A DNA stretch of 64,000 nt from Hanleya hanleyi (GCA_036873755.1 JAVTVY010019561.1:1-64000); one strand, 5' to 3'. Counted from the first letter of the stretch, positions 23,861-35,924 are shown. The notes: generated by a model not told the origin, from the letters alone. Numbers and translations: made by a program.

Positions 23861-24127
23861 TTGTCTGGTAGACTCAGGTCGTCGGTATTACGCGAGAGTT
23901 GCGTGCTTGTGTGTTCTTGTTGCTGTGTTAACTGTTACACAAGTATTTTTGGATATGCGATCTTATATGCTTTCCGAGCATTCATCTACTTCAGGGGATT
24001 CGCAAATAATGGTTACCGTATACACACTCAGCTAAAGGGTGTAAAATGGGTGAAATGCATTGTTCCAACGCTAGCACAATCCTACATGGGGTATCAGTTG
24101 ACAAATTATGTCGAGGGTGTTAAATAA
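23861..24127 (+). CDS. Unidentified 88-codon ORF, duplicate 2
   Basis: Partner of 11482-11751, with changes such as Arg to Ser, Pro to Leu and Ser to Gly. Four extra bases just upstream (near 23864) open the overlapping alternative frame from 23835, giving a short product with an internal hydrophobic segment. Which frame, if either, was ever coding is unresolved. Confidence 0.25.
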   Translation: MSGRLRSSVLRESCVLVCSCCCVNCYTSIFGYAILYAFRAFIYFRGFANNGYRIHTQLKGVKWVKCIVPTLAQSYMGYQLTNYVEGVK

Positions 24128-24400
24128 TAACACCGGGTGTTTCTTAATATCACTTACCCTTATTATCAGGGTGTTAATATAAGCCCACTACACCCTAGGG
24201 TGTTTATTTATACCTCCTGTTACAAGATGGGGTGTTGATTGACATCGTATGTGAGGGATTTAAATGACACCCTTAGTTATGAATCGAGAGTATGAATATG
24301 TGTGTTATATAACATATCAGCGTGATAATTGACATCTATTATTACAGGTAAGTCAGTATATGAAATGACACACCGGGCTGTTTATTGGTGCCTCTCATCA
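24115..24400. repeat. Palindrome cluster AACACCGGGTGTT, duplicate 2
   Basis: Counterpart of 11735-11965 with an additional unit containing ACACCCTAGGGTGT near 24200, absent from copy 1. The cluster has thus changed in unit number since the duplication, as expected for a small array. Confidence 0.6.
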
Positions 24401-24589
24401 TATGTCAAATAACAAGGAAGGCTGATGACATCATTTAGCGAGAGCCTCGCTATAGCCTGGTCGGTTCCTAATATCCAATTCTTCTAGTTCATAACATAGA
24501 ACAGAATAATATAAGTGTCATACATACATGTATGTGTTAGGAAGCGTATTCACCAGTGCCTATATTATCGTGTAGCTAGCAGGAATTTC

Positions 24590-24665
24590 TCTTTAGCTCG
24601 GTTGCTAATTTTAGCTGCCGGACGTGTATGCGAGAGATCGGTTATTCAAACCGCGACCGGGGAAC
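24590..24665 (+). repeat. tRNA-like (SINE head) remnant, duplicate 2
   Basis: Better preserved than copy 1: an A-box-like TAGCTCGGTTGCTA at 24594-24607 and a B-box-like GGTTATTCAAACC at 24640-24652, at roughly tRNA spacing. Probably the RNA polymerase III promoter part of an old SINE or a tRNA pseudogene. Confidence 0.45.
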
Positions 24666-24797
24666 TCATCCACTACAACACAGATATGTATTAATTTTCC
24701 TGTCTGAGGATAAAAAACATTCATTTTTTTTTCTAAGTCTCCAATGTTATTGGGGGAAATAGCGCAAGTACATAGTTCAATATTTGAACCCAGGACA

Positions 24798-24876
24798 CTA
24801 GAATAAGCACAGTGTAGCACGAAGAAGCAAAGTATGTGAAAATATTGCGATGAGAAAGTAAGACGATAATCACTAG
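24798..24876. other. Micro-inversion partner
   Basis: The same segment in the opposite orientation to 12851-12928, bounded by CTAG on both sides. The ancestral orientation cannot be decided without an outgroup. Confidence 0.8.
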
Positions 24877-24877
24877 A

Positions 24878-25153
24878 GTGGTGGAGTTTGGAATGTCACA
24901 ATCGTTTTCAAGTCAATCATTGTCTGCGCTGTCCATGGAAGACCCTATTTCCAGGGATGGTTATTCATGTTTCAGCTCATCGTTTGACAAATATTTGCTT
25001 CGATACTTCGGTTACTCGCCCATCATTTCAGAATTAGCAGTATCTCAACTGAAAAGCACCATGCGCCGCATATTTGCACACAGTCTAAAAGTCTATCATA
25101 CTTATGTGGGGAACCGCCTCTATCCGTTTTATAATCTCCTGAGTTCTGGCTAA
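24878..25153 (+). CDS. Unidentified 91-codon ORF
   Basis: Starts MVEFGMSQSFSSQSL and continues through FSSSFDKYLLRYFGY to a stop after NLLSSG. The copy-1 counterpart is frameshifted. No domain, signal peptide or membrane segment is recognised and no splice evidence is visible. It could be an exon remnant or chance. Confidence 0.25.
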   Translation: MVEFGMSQSFSSQSLSALSMEDPISRDGYSCFSSSFDKYLLRYFGYSPIISELAVSQLKSTMRRIFAHSLKVYHTYVGNRLYPFYNLLSSG

Positions 25154-25594
25154 AGCGACATATGTCACACACAAATAATTTTTTGGTTGATGATCCATCG
25201 AGCCGATTATTATCGTATTCAATTGCGAAGTTAGAAATTGTCGTTGTGGAGGTATCGGAGATTCAATTTCCATTCTCGCTGCAATGCAATCTTATCTAGG
25301 TCCCGGTTGACTCGATGTTGGTACAAAACAACTGGACATGACGGAGAGAGCGACACGAAGAGTGCTCTGAAAAATATTATAGTTTAACAAATGCATAAAA
25401 ATAACTCTTTTCTAAATCTAAATCAGTCAGTTAAACTTCAAGTCAAAGATGTTCTGTTTTATACGTACGTATCGCACCCAGTCTAATATTGTTCCAAGAA
25501 GAATGTTGTAGTATTATCATATATAACGTTTCAAGACTACTGTCTTATACTGAGAGAAATTTGTGGGTAAAAACCTATAATTTGCATATTTTAT

Positions 25595-26013
25595 TTAACC
25601 CTACCAGGCCTGGGGGCATTATGCCTCCGTTTCTATCAAACTTTGTGCGATATCTCCGGAACGACAAAATATTGAGCTGACAATCCATGAATGTATAGTT
25701 TATCAAATTGGGGTCATTTTTAGCCCCCAAGAAGACGATCTGAACAAATTAAAGATGGCGCCGACGTAGGATATCAAAATTTCTGCTTTTCTGCGAGGAA
25801 AAGTTGACAACAATTATTTTATTTCACATCGCAATATTTACTAATTTATCGTGCAGTTTTCGCAGGTAGAGCTCCATCCAAGGTTATCGTGTGGTAAGTT
25901 TCAGCCTCCTAGCTCAATGGGTAAGACAAATCATTGGGGTAGGCGAGGGGGGGGGGCGAAATGGGCCCCCAGGCCTGGGCAGGTCCCAAAAAGTCCAGGC
26001 CAGATAGGGTTAA
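25595..26013. mobile_element. TTAA MITE, GGCCTGGG family, copy 5
   Basis: Counterpart of 13627-14036, with the same inverted TTAA-CCCTA ends and internal TCTCCGGAACGACAAA block. Confidence 0.8.
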
Positions 26014-26220
26014 TGAACATTTATATAACATCGCAATTCAGCATGCTTCATCAATGATATATCTTCCTTTGGGCGAGCTACACTGGTCGCCATGCCAGAT
26101 ACATGTTAATGTCTTGCCGCTAGATCTAGAGATATAGGAATCATTAAACAGGTGTGCATACCAATTCTCGAAGCATTAAATTATCTCTCTGGGAGCCTGG
26201 CAAATTGAATGGGATATAAT

Positions 26221-26833
26221 AAATTTATCAAGGATGCAAGTTATTTTCAGCGCTGATGTGTGAGTTGAATGATCGTCATGATTAAAAAGGAAACAGTGGT
26301 CTTCATTGTTTATAGCGTGCCTATATATTTACTCATATTTAGGCAACATATACTCGACTTTTGATAATGGCGCAGCTATATATATCAACCACAATATTAT
26401 ACATGCTACAAGTTCAACAAGTCATCCCGTCTGCCAGAAATATGTGCGAATTTTTCCATGCATTATAATCTGTAGTAGTTAGCTAATGCTAGATTCAAGA
26501 TTATCTACAGAATAAGAACCTGCACCTACCTTACAAATGCCGATCTGATTCGGTAAGAAAGAACTTGAACTGTGTATGTATAGATTATATTGATGTAAGA
26601 TAGGCAGGCTACAACTAATTCCCAGCTGAGTTCGTTTAAGTACACTTCGCTGGACCTGCATGTAACACGGGTATTAAATAAAGACTACTTCATAGTATAA
26701 CAACGGCTATGCCCATTGCATTTTGTCAACGTTAACGTTTACTTGAGCGCTTCTCTCTTGCAGAAAATTAGCATAGTTTTATGTATACTATGATTTATTC
26801 TTTTAATTTGGTGCTAATGCTATTATACGAATT
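26221..26833. other. No gene recognised
   Basis: Single-copy-looking sequence right of the segmental duplication. A 60-codon open stretch on the minus strand (26479-26661) has no domain. No inverted ends or RNA gene seen. Confidence 0.4.
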
Positions 26834-27162
26834 AGGTCTTTGGATTATGGATGCGGAAATTCTTTAATGGACAGCGGCTGAATATTGAGTGACGGACTAG
26901 GCGTTTGTATTTGGATTAATACCTCGACTCGGGTTGAATATACACAGAATAATCCTATTGGCAAATATTATCAATTACAAGCTTCTGGTCCGTCATTCAT
27001 AATTCAGCCGTCGTCCATTAGAGAATATCCGCGTCCATAATCCAAAGACCTATTCCATATTCCATATTCCATATAACAGTATTAGCACCAAATTCAAAAA
27101 GACAATCATAGTATACATAAACATAGGCTTCTTTCCTGCAAGAGAGAAGCGGTCAACAGTTT
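26834..27162. mobile_element. Foldback element and second copy of the 175 bp insert
   Basis: About 26983-27056 (GCCGTCGTCCATTAGAGAAT, then CGCGTCCATAATCCAAAGAC) is the imperfect reverse complement of 26834-26907 (TAGGTCTTTGGATTATGGAT, then ATTCTTTAATGGACAGCGGC). This gives ~74 bp arms around a ~75 bp loop. The right arm plus following sequence equals the insert at 14648-14822, which lacks the left arm. A weaker relative occurs near 47360-47400. Confidence 0.7.
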
Positions 27163-28034
27163 TCAATGATGCCGGCAAGACATCATGATGTTCCAAAAAT
27201 ATCAAATCCGTATCGCTGATCAGTATTCTTAATCCATAATTTTCGTTGTAAAGTCGTCATCTAAAGAATTAATGGAACATATATTAGTGCAATATGTGTA
27301 CACGGTTTGTTTTTCGTAATTGAGACTTACTGGTTTGATATTTCTTGAAGGAATGTTTCACTCACCAAAAACATGCTTTCATTGTGAAGGTTTGTACTTG
27401 ACAATAAAGTGTGCCAAATATTTATTTCCGCTGAAGACAGGAAATATTATTTTATTAATTTCTTCCTCTTATTTCGGGTGCCGTCATTTTCTTGACGAGC
27501 TTGACGTAATTTGGTGGGCGGAACATCAAATAACGTCACACCAACATCATGTAAAATTCTGAATAACTTCAAATTTTATGGCAACTTTTATAGTCGAAAT
27601 GCAAATAAATAAAATGATGCAATGTCGATTGTTTACGAGCATACTATCAATCTTAAGCATATTGACATATTCCACCATCATATTAGTTTTAGAATGCACT
27701 AATCGTTGTGAAAAGTGTTTTGGGCCAATGTGCAAAAGACGTTCTATTCCTTAATACAGCATCATCAGTTCAAACAGCCTTGTTTTTGTGCAGTACAAGC
27801 GGTGGAAGATATAGTAACGCTCAGATGCTCAGGAATAAGACATAGAAATGAATAAAATATTACTTCGTAATCAGTGCCAAGAGATATTTGGAACACTTCA
27901 TATGTAGACGAAAAGCTTTACAATAGAAACGTATTTGAATTGAGTGAATCATTCATTTAAATTGGAGCGATATGCAAGAGGTGGGACAAATTGACGACTA
28001 AAAGGCAACCATATGACTCCACAGGAAAGTTTCC
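27163..28034. other. No gene recognised
   Basis: AT-rich. An 80-codon plus-strand open stretch (27320-27562) and a 62-codon minus one (27547-27735) show no recognisable family. Confidence 0.35.
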
Positions 28035-28170
28035 CTCGGCAGACCCGAGAATACGGTGGATTCTCGGACGTATAGCCTTAGCATCTCAGCCGCGCTTGTA
28101 TTGCTGCTGTTCATGTGGACACTAAGATGTATCCACAAGGCCCTAGCACCGGCTTACCGAATTTACAGTT
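28035..28170. repeat. Dispersed repeat (CCGAGAATACGGTGGATTCT), copy 1
   Basis: Pairs with 47140-47295. Begins CAGACCCGAGAATACGGTGG; the words GAGAATACGGTGGATTCTC form a small hairpin. Its right part (ATGTATCCACAAGGCCCTAG) is related to the interior of E284 (CACACGGCCCCTAGCA), so the two families overlap. Confidence 0.6.
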
Positions 28171-30590
28171 TGAGAATCATCAGGGTGTATGCTGTCAATG
28201 TTTTGGTCAACATATTTCATGACCTGCCATAGGCTGGCATTCCCTCGGATATAAATGTCTTTCAGAGTTTATGCGAGCTTAGTTTTGAAATTTTTTTGAA
28301 ATATCTCCAACGAAACGTCAACTGCATGATGCAGCTTTGACCTCTCGAGTAGACTATTCGTATGTTAGACAATAATGAATCAACCACTGAGTACCAATGT
28401 TGGGACGAGCACTAGGACGAACGATAAATCTAGATTTGAGAAAACTGTTAGCGATATAATGATTGATCTAATTTATTCCTGGACGGATTCGACACTCCAC
28501 TTACCTAGCCTACGTTTGCAGGAAGCCAAATACGATCTAATTGGCATATGGCGAACGACGAATGACACACTCAGGCGGATGTGATCCTTTCTAGAATATA
28601 ACAAAACGAAAGTCATTAATCACGAAACGACAATTGCCTCCTGCCGATTAAAAAACCCTGCAAGATTGCAGAAAAAAAATGTTAGTTATGGGAACACTCA
28701 ATTATCGAGCATTTATTTTGTGTTTAAGCGATTGAGAATAGACGATATAGGAAATGATATTGGTAGCCTTTTGTTCGTTTTAGATGAAATTTGTATTTCT
28801 GTATGTGAAGTTGCTGTAAACGGTAAGCAAATATTCAACTAAAGTACAATTGTAGCACATCTTCTCGGGCTTGTACTAGATTTGTCGGTAATAAGAAGAA
28901 GAAGGAGAAGGGAAATTTAGTTGTTCAGATTTAATTTTTACCAGGATTGCTGATACGAGTCGAACCGAGTTGTAGAAGTAAGTTGTGCCATTTAAACGCA
29001 ATACTGACGATGTCTGACGGTCTGATTATGAAGTCATAATATGTATTTATATGTTTCTAAAATGTCAAAGCCACAGTCGATATATGAACCCCAGAAATGG
29101 AGCGGGAAGGAGAATCAGTGTAATATGTTGATATCAAAGTTGCTTGATTTGTTTCCCAAGAGCGACGCAAAAGTAAGATACTTAAATGGTTGAACCGCAG
29201 TTAAGTAATTGTGCTACATACATGTAAACATTTTCTGAGGTGATCTAATTCATATAAACAGGGTGGTTCATGTAAGTTTGTGTCGTCGACGCTGATGTAA
29301 ACTCTTATTTCGGATTTTATTAACACCGCAATGCTTTGGCGAAATCTGGAATACGATTTCCACGCATCTTTTCGACAATATCGACCTTAAAGATCTAGAA
29401 ACTAGAGAAACTTCTCAGTTCAGCTTTCAATTACAAAAGTATTCTGACGGAGTAGTTTAGGAGCGGCCAATGCAACCCATCGGTATTAGAGATACTTTCA
29501 TATTTCAGCTGGCCATTTCAGCAGCACAAAGTAGAACTCATTTTTAGCAATTTGACAACACATCTTTCTGATATACCATAAGGTTCCAGGAAACATCTAT
29601 ATGCCTCGTCATTACAGGGGAGGAATAGACATATAGATTCGGGATTTATCCACTTGTAAATTAGTTTCCTAATAAAAAATATGATAGATATTAATTGCGG
29701 ACATATGATTATATTAATTACGGACATAAAAGAATTATGGCCATAACAAAAAATGTTGGACGCTTCATTTATTTGTTTCTTGGCATTTAACTTTTATTAC
29801 TTGGCGGATTTAGCTAGAGCTTTTGTTTCATAAAGGAGAAATACCCGTGGCCAGTTGGTGTTTCGTACAACACCCTCGTCTATTTAAAACAGAACAGAGA
29901 TACTGTGGGTATTGTTCGACTCATAGTGCAATTACTGCGAAGACAAATTATATTGTAAGGGCGAAAGTCGCTTCATTATAATAAACTTTTTAATCTCTGG
30001 TTCATTGAGATATTACGCATTTGAGCGGAGATCCAGCAGTTCGCTATTACTTTGTATGTAGCGTTAAAGATCTAAAGATAAATTCCCCCTCACTATTCTA
30101 GAGATAAAAGAGAAATAAATCATTGCATTAGTTCTGCCTGCCGATGCGAAGTACTTGACTATCAATCTCATGGTAGCTGTTCGGATATCCACATGTATTA
30201 TGAAATTATTTTTTCCCTCGCCCGTCTCATTAAAGTGGTCTTATAGGTGCAGACAGTTTAATGGCAACCATCTCATTAGATTAGGCTACGCGCGATTATT
30301 GCGGCCTTTGATGTTGTTGAAGGTATGGTTTCCTAGGCCTTTGCCCAAAGTTCAGCAGTATGCACAATTTAACGCTATTATATAGACAGAAAAATCAATC
30401 GAGACGTAGATAAAATTTTTGGCATACCGACAGACAAAACATGCCGGTCGAGTATTCGAGGAATTCTTGTCCGTATCGTCATTTATTCTACCCCCAAAGG
30501 TATATTAAAAGGCCTACCTCTTATGCTGGCTATACGGTATCACTCGGAAATTCATGCTAGCGATATTCCAGGATTTTTGCGCAAGTGTTG
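28171..30590. other. No gene recognised (2.4 kb)
   Basis: Short open stretches only (at most 76 codons), with no domains or convincing splice pairs. The word GCATTTGAGC(A/G)GA(G/T)ATC around 30017-30040 resembles 44557-44580, suggesting a weak shared repeat. Confidence 0.4.
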
Positions 30591-30599
30591 AACGCTTCT

Positions 30600-31205
30600 A
30601 TGTTCGGGGAATTAAGAATGTAGTCCAAGGTTTCGGATTAAACTCCCTGAACATTATAATACAGCAGATGGATAGGGTCTGGCCACGTGATAATTATTCT
30701 GCCATTTTTGTTAATCAATATTTGTTGTCCCAAGCTCCTGGGTACTACCATCCCTTCAAACTGACATATGCGTATCGGTGGATCGGCTGAGCTATATGAC
30801 GGGACGGGCCACGAAGTCAACCTTGGTCAGCCTCAGTTTCATACGTTTTTCAGGGGTTAATAATAGTGGTATTTTACATATGGAATATGTGATAAAAATC
30901 TGCATGGTCTACCCCCTTTATCTCACCCCACTACGGGGAACACTGGTAAGATATCAATTGTCAAGATTTTTCCTGGAACTGAACGAAATATGGCATAATT
31001 TGGGTCATTTTAATAGTTTCCATAATAGGGGAAGAAAATTGGTCTCGGATTAAAATTGTATGGCTAGTATCTTGAAGTAATGATATGAACATTCCCTTCA
31101 AGAAAATATATACATGTGGAGAGCTTTTCTACTAAAGACGGAAGGGCTATACCAAGGGTCTATTCCTAGCAACGAGGGGTCCTCTGTGGACTGCACCCTA
31201 TATGC
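30600..31205. repeat. Local tandem duplication, unit 1
   Basis: Blocks 30600-30825 and 31040-31200 reappear in order at 31420-31625 and 31640-31830. Landmarks are ACATATGCG(T/G)ATCGGTGG, TCTTGAA..AATGA and CTAGCAACGAGGGGTCC. Unit 2 lacks about 210 bp corresponding to 30830-31040. No coding function recognised. Confidence 0.7.
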
Positions 31206-31409
31206 AATCCGTTACAAACAGCAAAAATATATCATGAATTATGATACGCTCTGCCTACTTTTCAGATGAAAAACCCACCAAAACAAACAAAGCAGTGAGG
31301 GAAAGGGAAGGATCTGATATCTTATGAAAATAAGTGTGTTATACCAGTGTACTCGTATATTATCGCATATTATAAGCTAGCAACATTTGTTCCATAAAAT
31401 ACATTGTAA

Positions 31410-31835
31410 TCATATAGTATGTAGTCCACAGTTTCGGATTATTGGTCCCCCCGAAAACTATAATACAGAAAGAGCGCCCGGGTCTGAGCACATAATAATT
31501 ATCCTTCCGTTTTAGTAACAATATTTATAGTACCAAGCTTCTCGTCACTATAATTCCTTCAAACCGACATATGCGGATCGGTGGCTTATTTGAGCTATAT
31601 GGCCGGACAGGCCAAGTAGTCAAAATATGGAGTATATTCAGAGGAGAAAAAATTGGTCCCGGGTTAAAATTGCATACCTGGCTAGTATCTTGAATAATGA
31701 GCATTCCCTTCAAAAACATACTTACTTGTAAAGGTGTTTTCTGGAGGGTTTGATAACTATAAAGACGGAAAACCTATACCAAGGGTCCATTTCTAGCAAC
31801 GAGGGGTCCACTGTGGATGCACCTTAACTTGTGTG
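31410..31835. repeat. Local tandem duplication, unit 2 (shorter)
   Basis: Diverged second unit of the pair described at 30600-31205; the units are visibly more diverged than the 12 kb segmental copies, so this duplication is older. Confidence 0.7.
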
Positions 31836-33524
31836 ACATTTTGCATCTTGGTGACAAATGTGTTCCAGTATGAGCATTTTTGCTGATTATCGGCGAAATT
31901 CGCGCATCTCGATTCTTCAACAGAGGAACTTGAATCACGAATTCAGGAAACTAGAACGGACGGATTCGAAGACCATGTGTATGTGTGTGTGTGTGTGTGG
32001 TGGAGGGGGGGAGGTGGTGAGGGCAGTTGCAACATGTGTGATACATTGAACTGCATTAATTGGACGACAACAACCTAATGATTGTCGCTTTTAGATTTGT
32101 CCACTGCCCAGTGAAAATCCAAGATTTTTTTTTGAAAATATGAATTCTCCATTTAAGTGTTTAAAACTGTAAGATATCCCATGATGCAATGCTCTTTTTC
32201 CATAAAACTTCATTTGGATAGAGTGTTTTTGCCTGCGATATATGTCCGTGGCCTGAGCCATTGATATCCCAAAGAAAAAAATGCAACTGGGGAGAGCAAT
32301 GCAGTAGTACAACTTATTGCATTCGTCACGTTCATACTTCCTTTTGGGATAGATTATCGGAAAGGAAATTTATCTAGGAAGAAGATACTGTTCCTGCTGA
32401 TCATGAAAAGTTTACGTTTCTTTCATCAATTATGGCATTACCAGACAGTGGAATTTAGGAAGTCACAGCATGTACGCATATAGACATGTCCTCAATTGTT
32501 CCCATGGTTCAATTTGACTGCCGAAATATTACAATATAGTTCCTCGCTTGATTTCATTTGCATTCGCTTGTCAAACTTGCGAGGTGCTAATGCATTATTA
32601 CTGCGTACCTTGTGTATGTAACCTACATTGGGAGTTATGTAATGGGAAATCATGTCAGATTAGCCTACTCAGTTGTATGTCCCCATCGCCATTTTTGTAT
32701 CTGATTCGTAATGCGGCCGGCTGGCAACAGATATATGTATTGTCGCTTGCTTGTATGTATATGTTGGCAAATAAAATTTACGGAATCGCCATATAACACC
32801 TGGAGCATAATACCTCTCTCATTTCACTGTTAATGACCATGGGACACGTCGATATACTGCGATTTATCGTTTCTGTGAAGTTCTTGTATTGCCGATTGCT
32901 TGGATATTGTGGGCTGTGATGACTGCCATTAACGATCACTGCCAGATGGGAGCTGTTAGGGCCTATAAAACTAACAATTTACTGGTGGCTGGCATCTATG
33001 AATCTTTCAAGCGTCACGACATTAGAATGGCATTAAAATCTATCTGACATTACATACCGCGCAACGTTTTTGAATTTAATACGCGAACTGAACACACGAA
33101 CAAACGACATCATTGTTATTTCTGAACCACAATTATTGTAATATTTTATCCCGCTGCTGTGTTAGTATCGACAGATGGCACACAGCTTAACAGGTCTGAT
33201 AGCCAAAAACATATACTCACAAGGTCATATGGGCCGGCATAGTCCAGTTATTAAGAGTAGATCAACATTTAGGAAAGGTTATGGGTTTTTCGCCAACGGC
33301 TCTTTATTCATCCTCACTCTCTCAATACAGTTTGAATGCTATACTCGAATAGGGTATATTTGTCACAGATGTATATACACCAAAAAAGTGGGGAAAATAT
33401 TATATATATATCGGTTGAGCTATTAGTGAGGATCTGGAAGATTTTACAGTATATCGGTATGAAAAGAACACAATCGCACTTGATAGAAAAGAAAAATATC
33501 TTACTTGAATGTTTTAACTCTACC
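31836..33524. other. No gene recognised; (TG)n tract near 31980
   Basis: Contains a short (TG)n run at about 31979-32000 followed by a G-rich tract, and scattered open stretches up to 83 codons without recognisable domains. Confidence 0.4.
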
Positions 33525-33890
33525 ACGGGGGTTATGCAAATAGGCTCAAAATGACCCCACTATGATAAACTATCAGGTAAAATACCCCCCCCCCCCCCGC
33601 CCTAGCAAACTTTCTGTGCTATCTCCGGAACTACAAAAAATTGAGAGCTGACACTCCGTGACTTTATAGTTTATCATATTGGGGTCATATTGAGCCTATT
33701 TGGATAACCCCCGGAGTACAGGATTATGGGTAAATGCAAGATGGCGACCAACTGGACTACCAGAAAAGTCATGTTTTCGTCACTTTTCTTCAAATTTTTT
33801 GCTTTTCCGCGAAAAAAAGTGGGCAAAAACTATTTCATTTCACTACACGTTAATATTTACTAATTTATCACGCGGATAGGGCTAAAAAAC
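33525..33890. mobile_element. TTAA MITE, GGCCTGGG family, degenerate copy 6
   Basis: Has the family interior (ATAGGCTCAAAATGACCCCA, TATCTCCGGAACTACAAA, AAGATGGCGACCA) but not clean TTAA ends; the right edge is only GGATAGGGCTAAAA. Inverted words TAAACTAT/ATAGTTTA around 33568 and 33665 show its internal symmetry. A C run lies at about 33584-33597. Confidence 0.55.
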
Positions 33891-34278
33891 CACGGTTGCT
33901 CACAAATCTATATGCTTGTATAATAAAGTTCTTTACTTTTATTTGAAGAAATGCGGTTGGCAATCATCGGACTATGATATCAGCATGTATAATTGAGGAC
34001 ATATTGAGTGTTAATTGCCATATAACGGAGGGAGTGATCCCTAAAATCTAGCATTTTATTTGGTACTGCAGATATACATATAAATATATTATAACACAGC
34101 CAAGCACACGATAGGTCCCGCCCTTCAGATTTTCATATATCAGCCCATAGTTTTTGTCGAATGCAGTATCAGCCTAGCTTACTAAATAACCCGGGTCCAA
34201 TTGTAAAGTACGTGTATCTGTACGTTCGACAAATTTGAACCGCTTACATTCATATCCCATAAACTTGAGAGTTGACGA

Positions 34279-35745
34279 AGAGAGAGAGAGAGAGAATTAA
34301 GGTTTAACGTCGCGTTCAGCAATATTTAAGCTATATAGCGACGATCAAACAAAATTCTAAGTATTCAAGTTGATAACTTAGTAAATCCAACACGTTAAAA
34401 CATACACACATTAAAACTTATGCAACAAACCGATTTCTCTGTAATAACTTAAGATACAGTCTTCTTTCACCCGACTAAAAAGATCTTTTAAAGTAGCTGC
34501 TTGATAAAAGAAAAATCTGTTACAATTATAAAATCTATGCAGTCGATAAGAATATGTTTCACTGTGAGATCTTTGTGGAATGGAATACACATTGGGACTG
34601 GCTATTTTTTTTGTAAATGTTTGTGAGCTAATCGCGTATGGCCGATTCTACATCGCTTGATTATGGCTTGATTGAAACGTTTCTTGTTGTTCAGATGAGT
34701 ATAATAACCTACAGGGTTTTTTTTGAATTCATGAAGTTTGTTATTATTTACAGCATCCCATAAAGATTCAAACAGCTTTCTCACATATGTACATAGAGAG
34801 TCTTAAATCGCTATATGGGATTCAACCTCATTATCCAGGGCTGCCTTAGCCATTCTATCAGCCTCAGTATTACCTTTGATGCCAACGTGACTAGGCAACC
34901 AACAAAACACAATATCAATTGGTAAACCAAATCTAAAGTCATATAATTGTAGAATATTCGAGATGGTGGGATGAGTTGAAGTTCCACTTTTAATCGCTTG
35001 AGGGCATGAGAGTGAATTTGAGAATAGGACTTATTTTTTTTCCTTTTAGTGGACCTGATACCTTCCAAAGACGACAATGTAGCTTTTGTTTCTACAGCGA
35101 ATATTGATTTTTTACCTGTTAGTCGACATGTTTAAATTTTGGAACTAAAGATAGTGGCACATGCTTCTCTCTCATCATCATTAGAACCGTCTGTATAAAT
35201 AGCCTGATGTGATCTGTATTTTTCTCTCAGCAGACCAAATTCTTTGCCTTTTTATATTTCGTTAGTGTAATATCTACTTCTGGTTTAGCTATTGCCATGA
35301 TGGAATTGGTAAGAGCTTGTTAGGTAAAATTTGACTAAGCTTAACACCAGTTGCTACAATGTGTGGTTTCATACGAATTCCAAGAGGTGGAATAATGGAG
35401 GGTTTCTTTGAATAGAAATCCGTGAACTGCGGGTTGAAACACAGTTATATGCAGGGTTCGAGTGATTTGATCGCAATTGTGTGATATATTGCAGCGATAG
35501 TTTAATTCTTCGAGGAAATTCATCTGCTTCGACATATAAGGTTTCTTTATGGGATGTTCTGAATGATCCAAGGCAAAGTCTTAGTCCTTGATGGAGAATA
35601 GGATCTAGCTTTGCCAAGTTTGACTTGCTTGCACCATTGTAAACAATAGAGCCATAATCAAGTTTGGAACGAACAAGTGATCGATATAAATGGGGAAGTG
35701 TCTGTTGATCTCCTCCCCACTTTATAGTTGGCAACTACCTCCAAC
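34279..35745 (-). mobile_element. 5'-truncated RNase H LINE (I/Nimb-like)
   Basis: Minus-strand remnants in order. First, the end of a reverse transcriptase (35369-35734; LYRSLVRSKLDYGSIVYNGA, then LHQGLRLCLGSFRTS). Second, an RNase H domain broken by frameshifts (YTDGSNDDEREA near 35190; PSHVGIKGNTEADRMAKAAL near 34860). Third, a C-terminal piece (IIKRCRIGHTRLAHKHL) followed by a Cys/His stretch (VPMCIP, VKHILIDC) near 34600. The 3' end reads CGACGTTAAACCTTAATTC followed by (CT)n. The gene order reverse transcriptase then RNase H is that of the I/Nimb/Jockey-like group. The copy is dead and 5'-truncated. Confidence 0.85.
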
Positions 35746-35924
35746 AAATAAAGAGCTTTCGTTCACTTAGCTTTCAAGCAAATTATATGCGATAAGAACG
35801 TTAATCGGTGGTCAACAATATTACTAAGAATTTGAGCTCTTTTACTATTTTGATCTCAGTTCCAGAGTTGACGACGATAGGCATCCGCACAAAAAATATG
35901 CCATCATGCACAGTCAGATCAAAG

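Larger units (their letters stand above)
14229..26220 (+). repeat. Tandem segmental duplication, copy 2 (~12.0 kb)
   Basis: Direct head-to-tail neighbour of copy 1 with no spacer; homology restarts at once with the sequence found near 1440. Material absent from copy 1 includes 14648-14822, about 17860-19350, about 19665-20215, about 20480-20700, 21866-23035 and 23091-23374. The copy acts as an empty-site control for insertions in copy 1: the single GTAC at 17491-17494 corresponds to the split site around 4548-8208, and the single CAATATTT at 24778-24785 to the duplicated pair flanking 12341-12830. Confidence 0.9.

Noticed and set aside
24590..24665. Functional tRNA gene
   Set aside because: Promoter-box-like words are present but the B box is altered and I could not fold a complete cloverleaf; treated as a SINE head or pseudogene.
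1440..26220. Two LTRs of a giant retroelement
   Set aside because: The copies are 12-13 kb, directly abutting with no internal region, and contain no gag-pol; a segmental duplication fits better.
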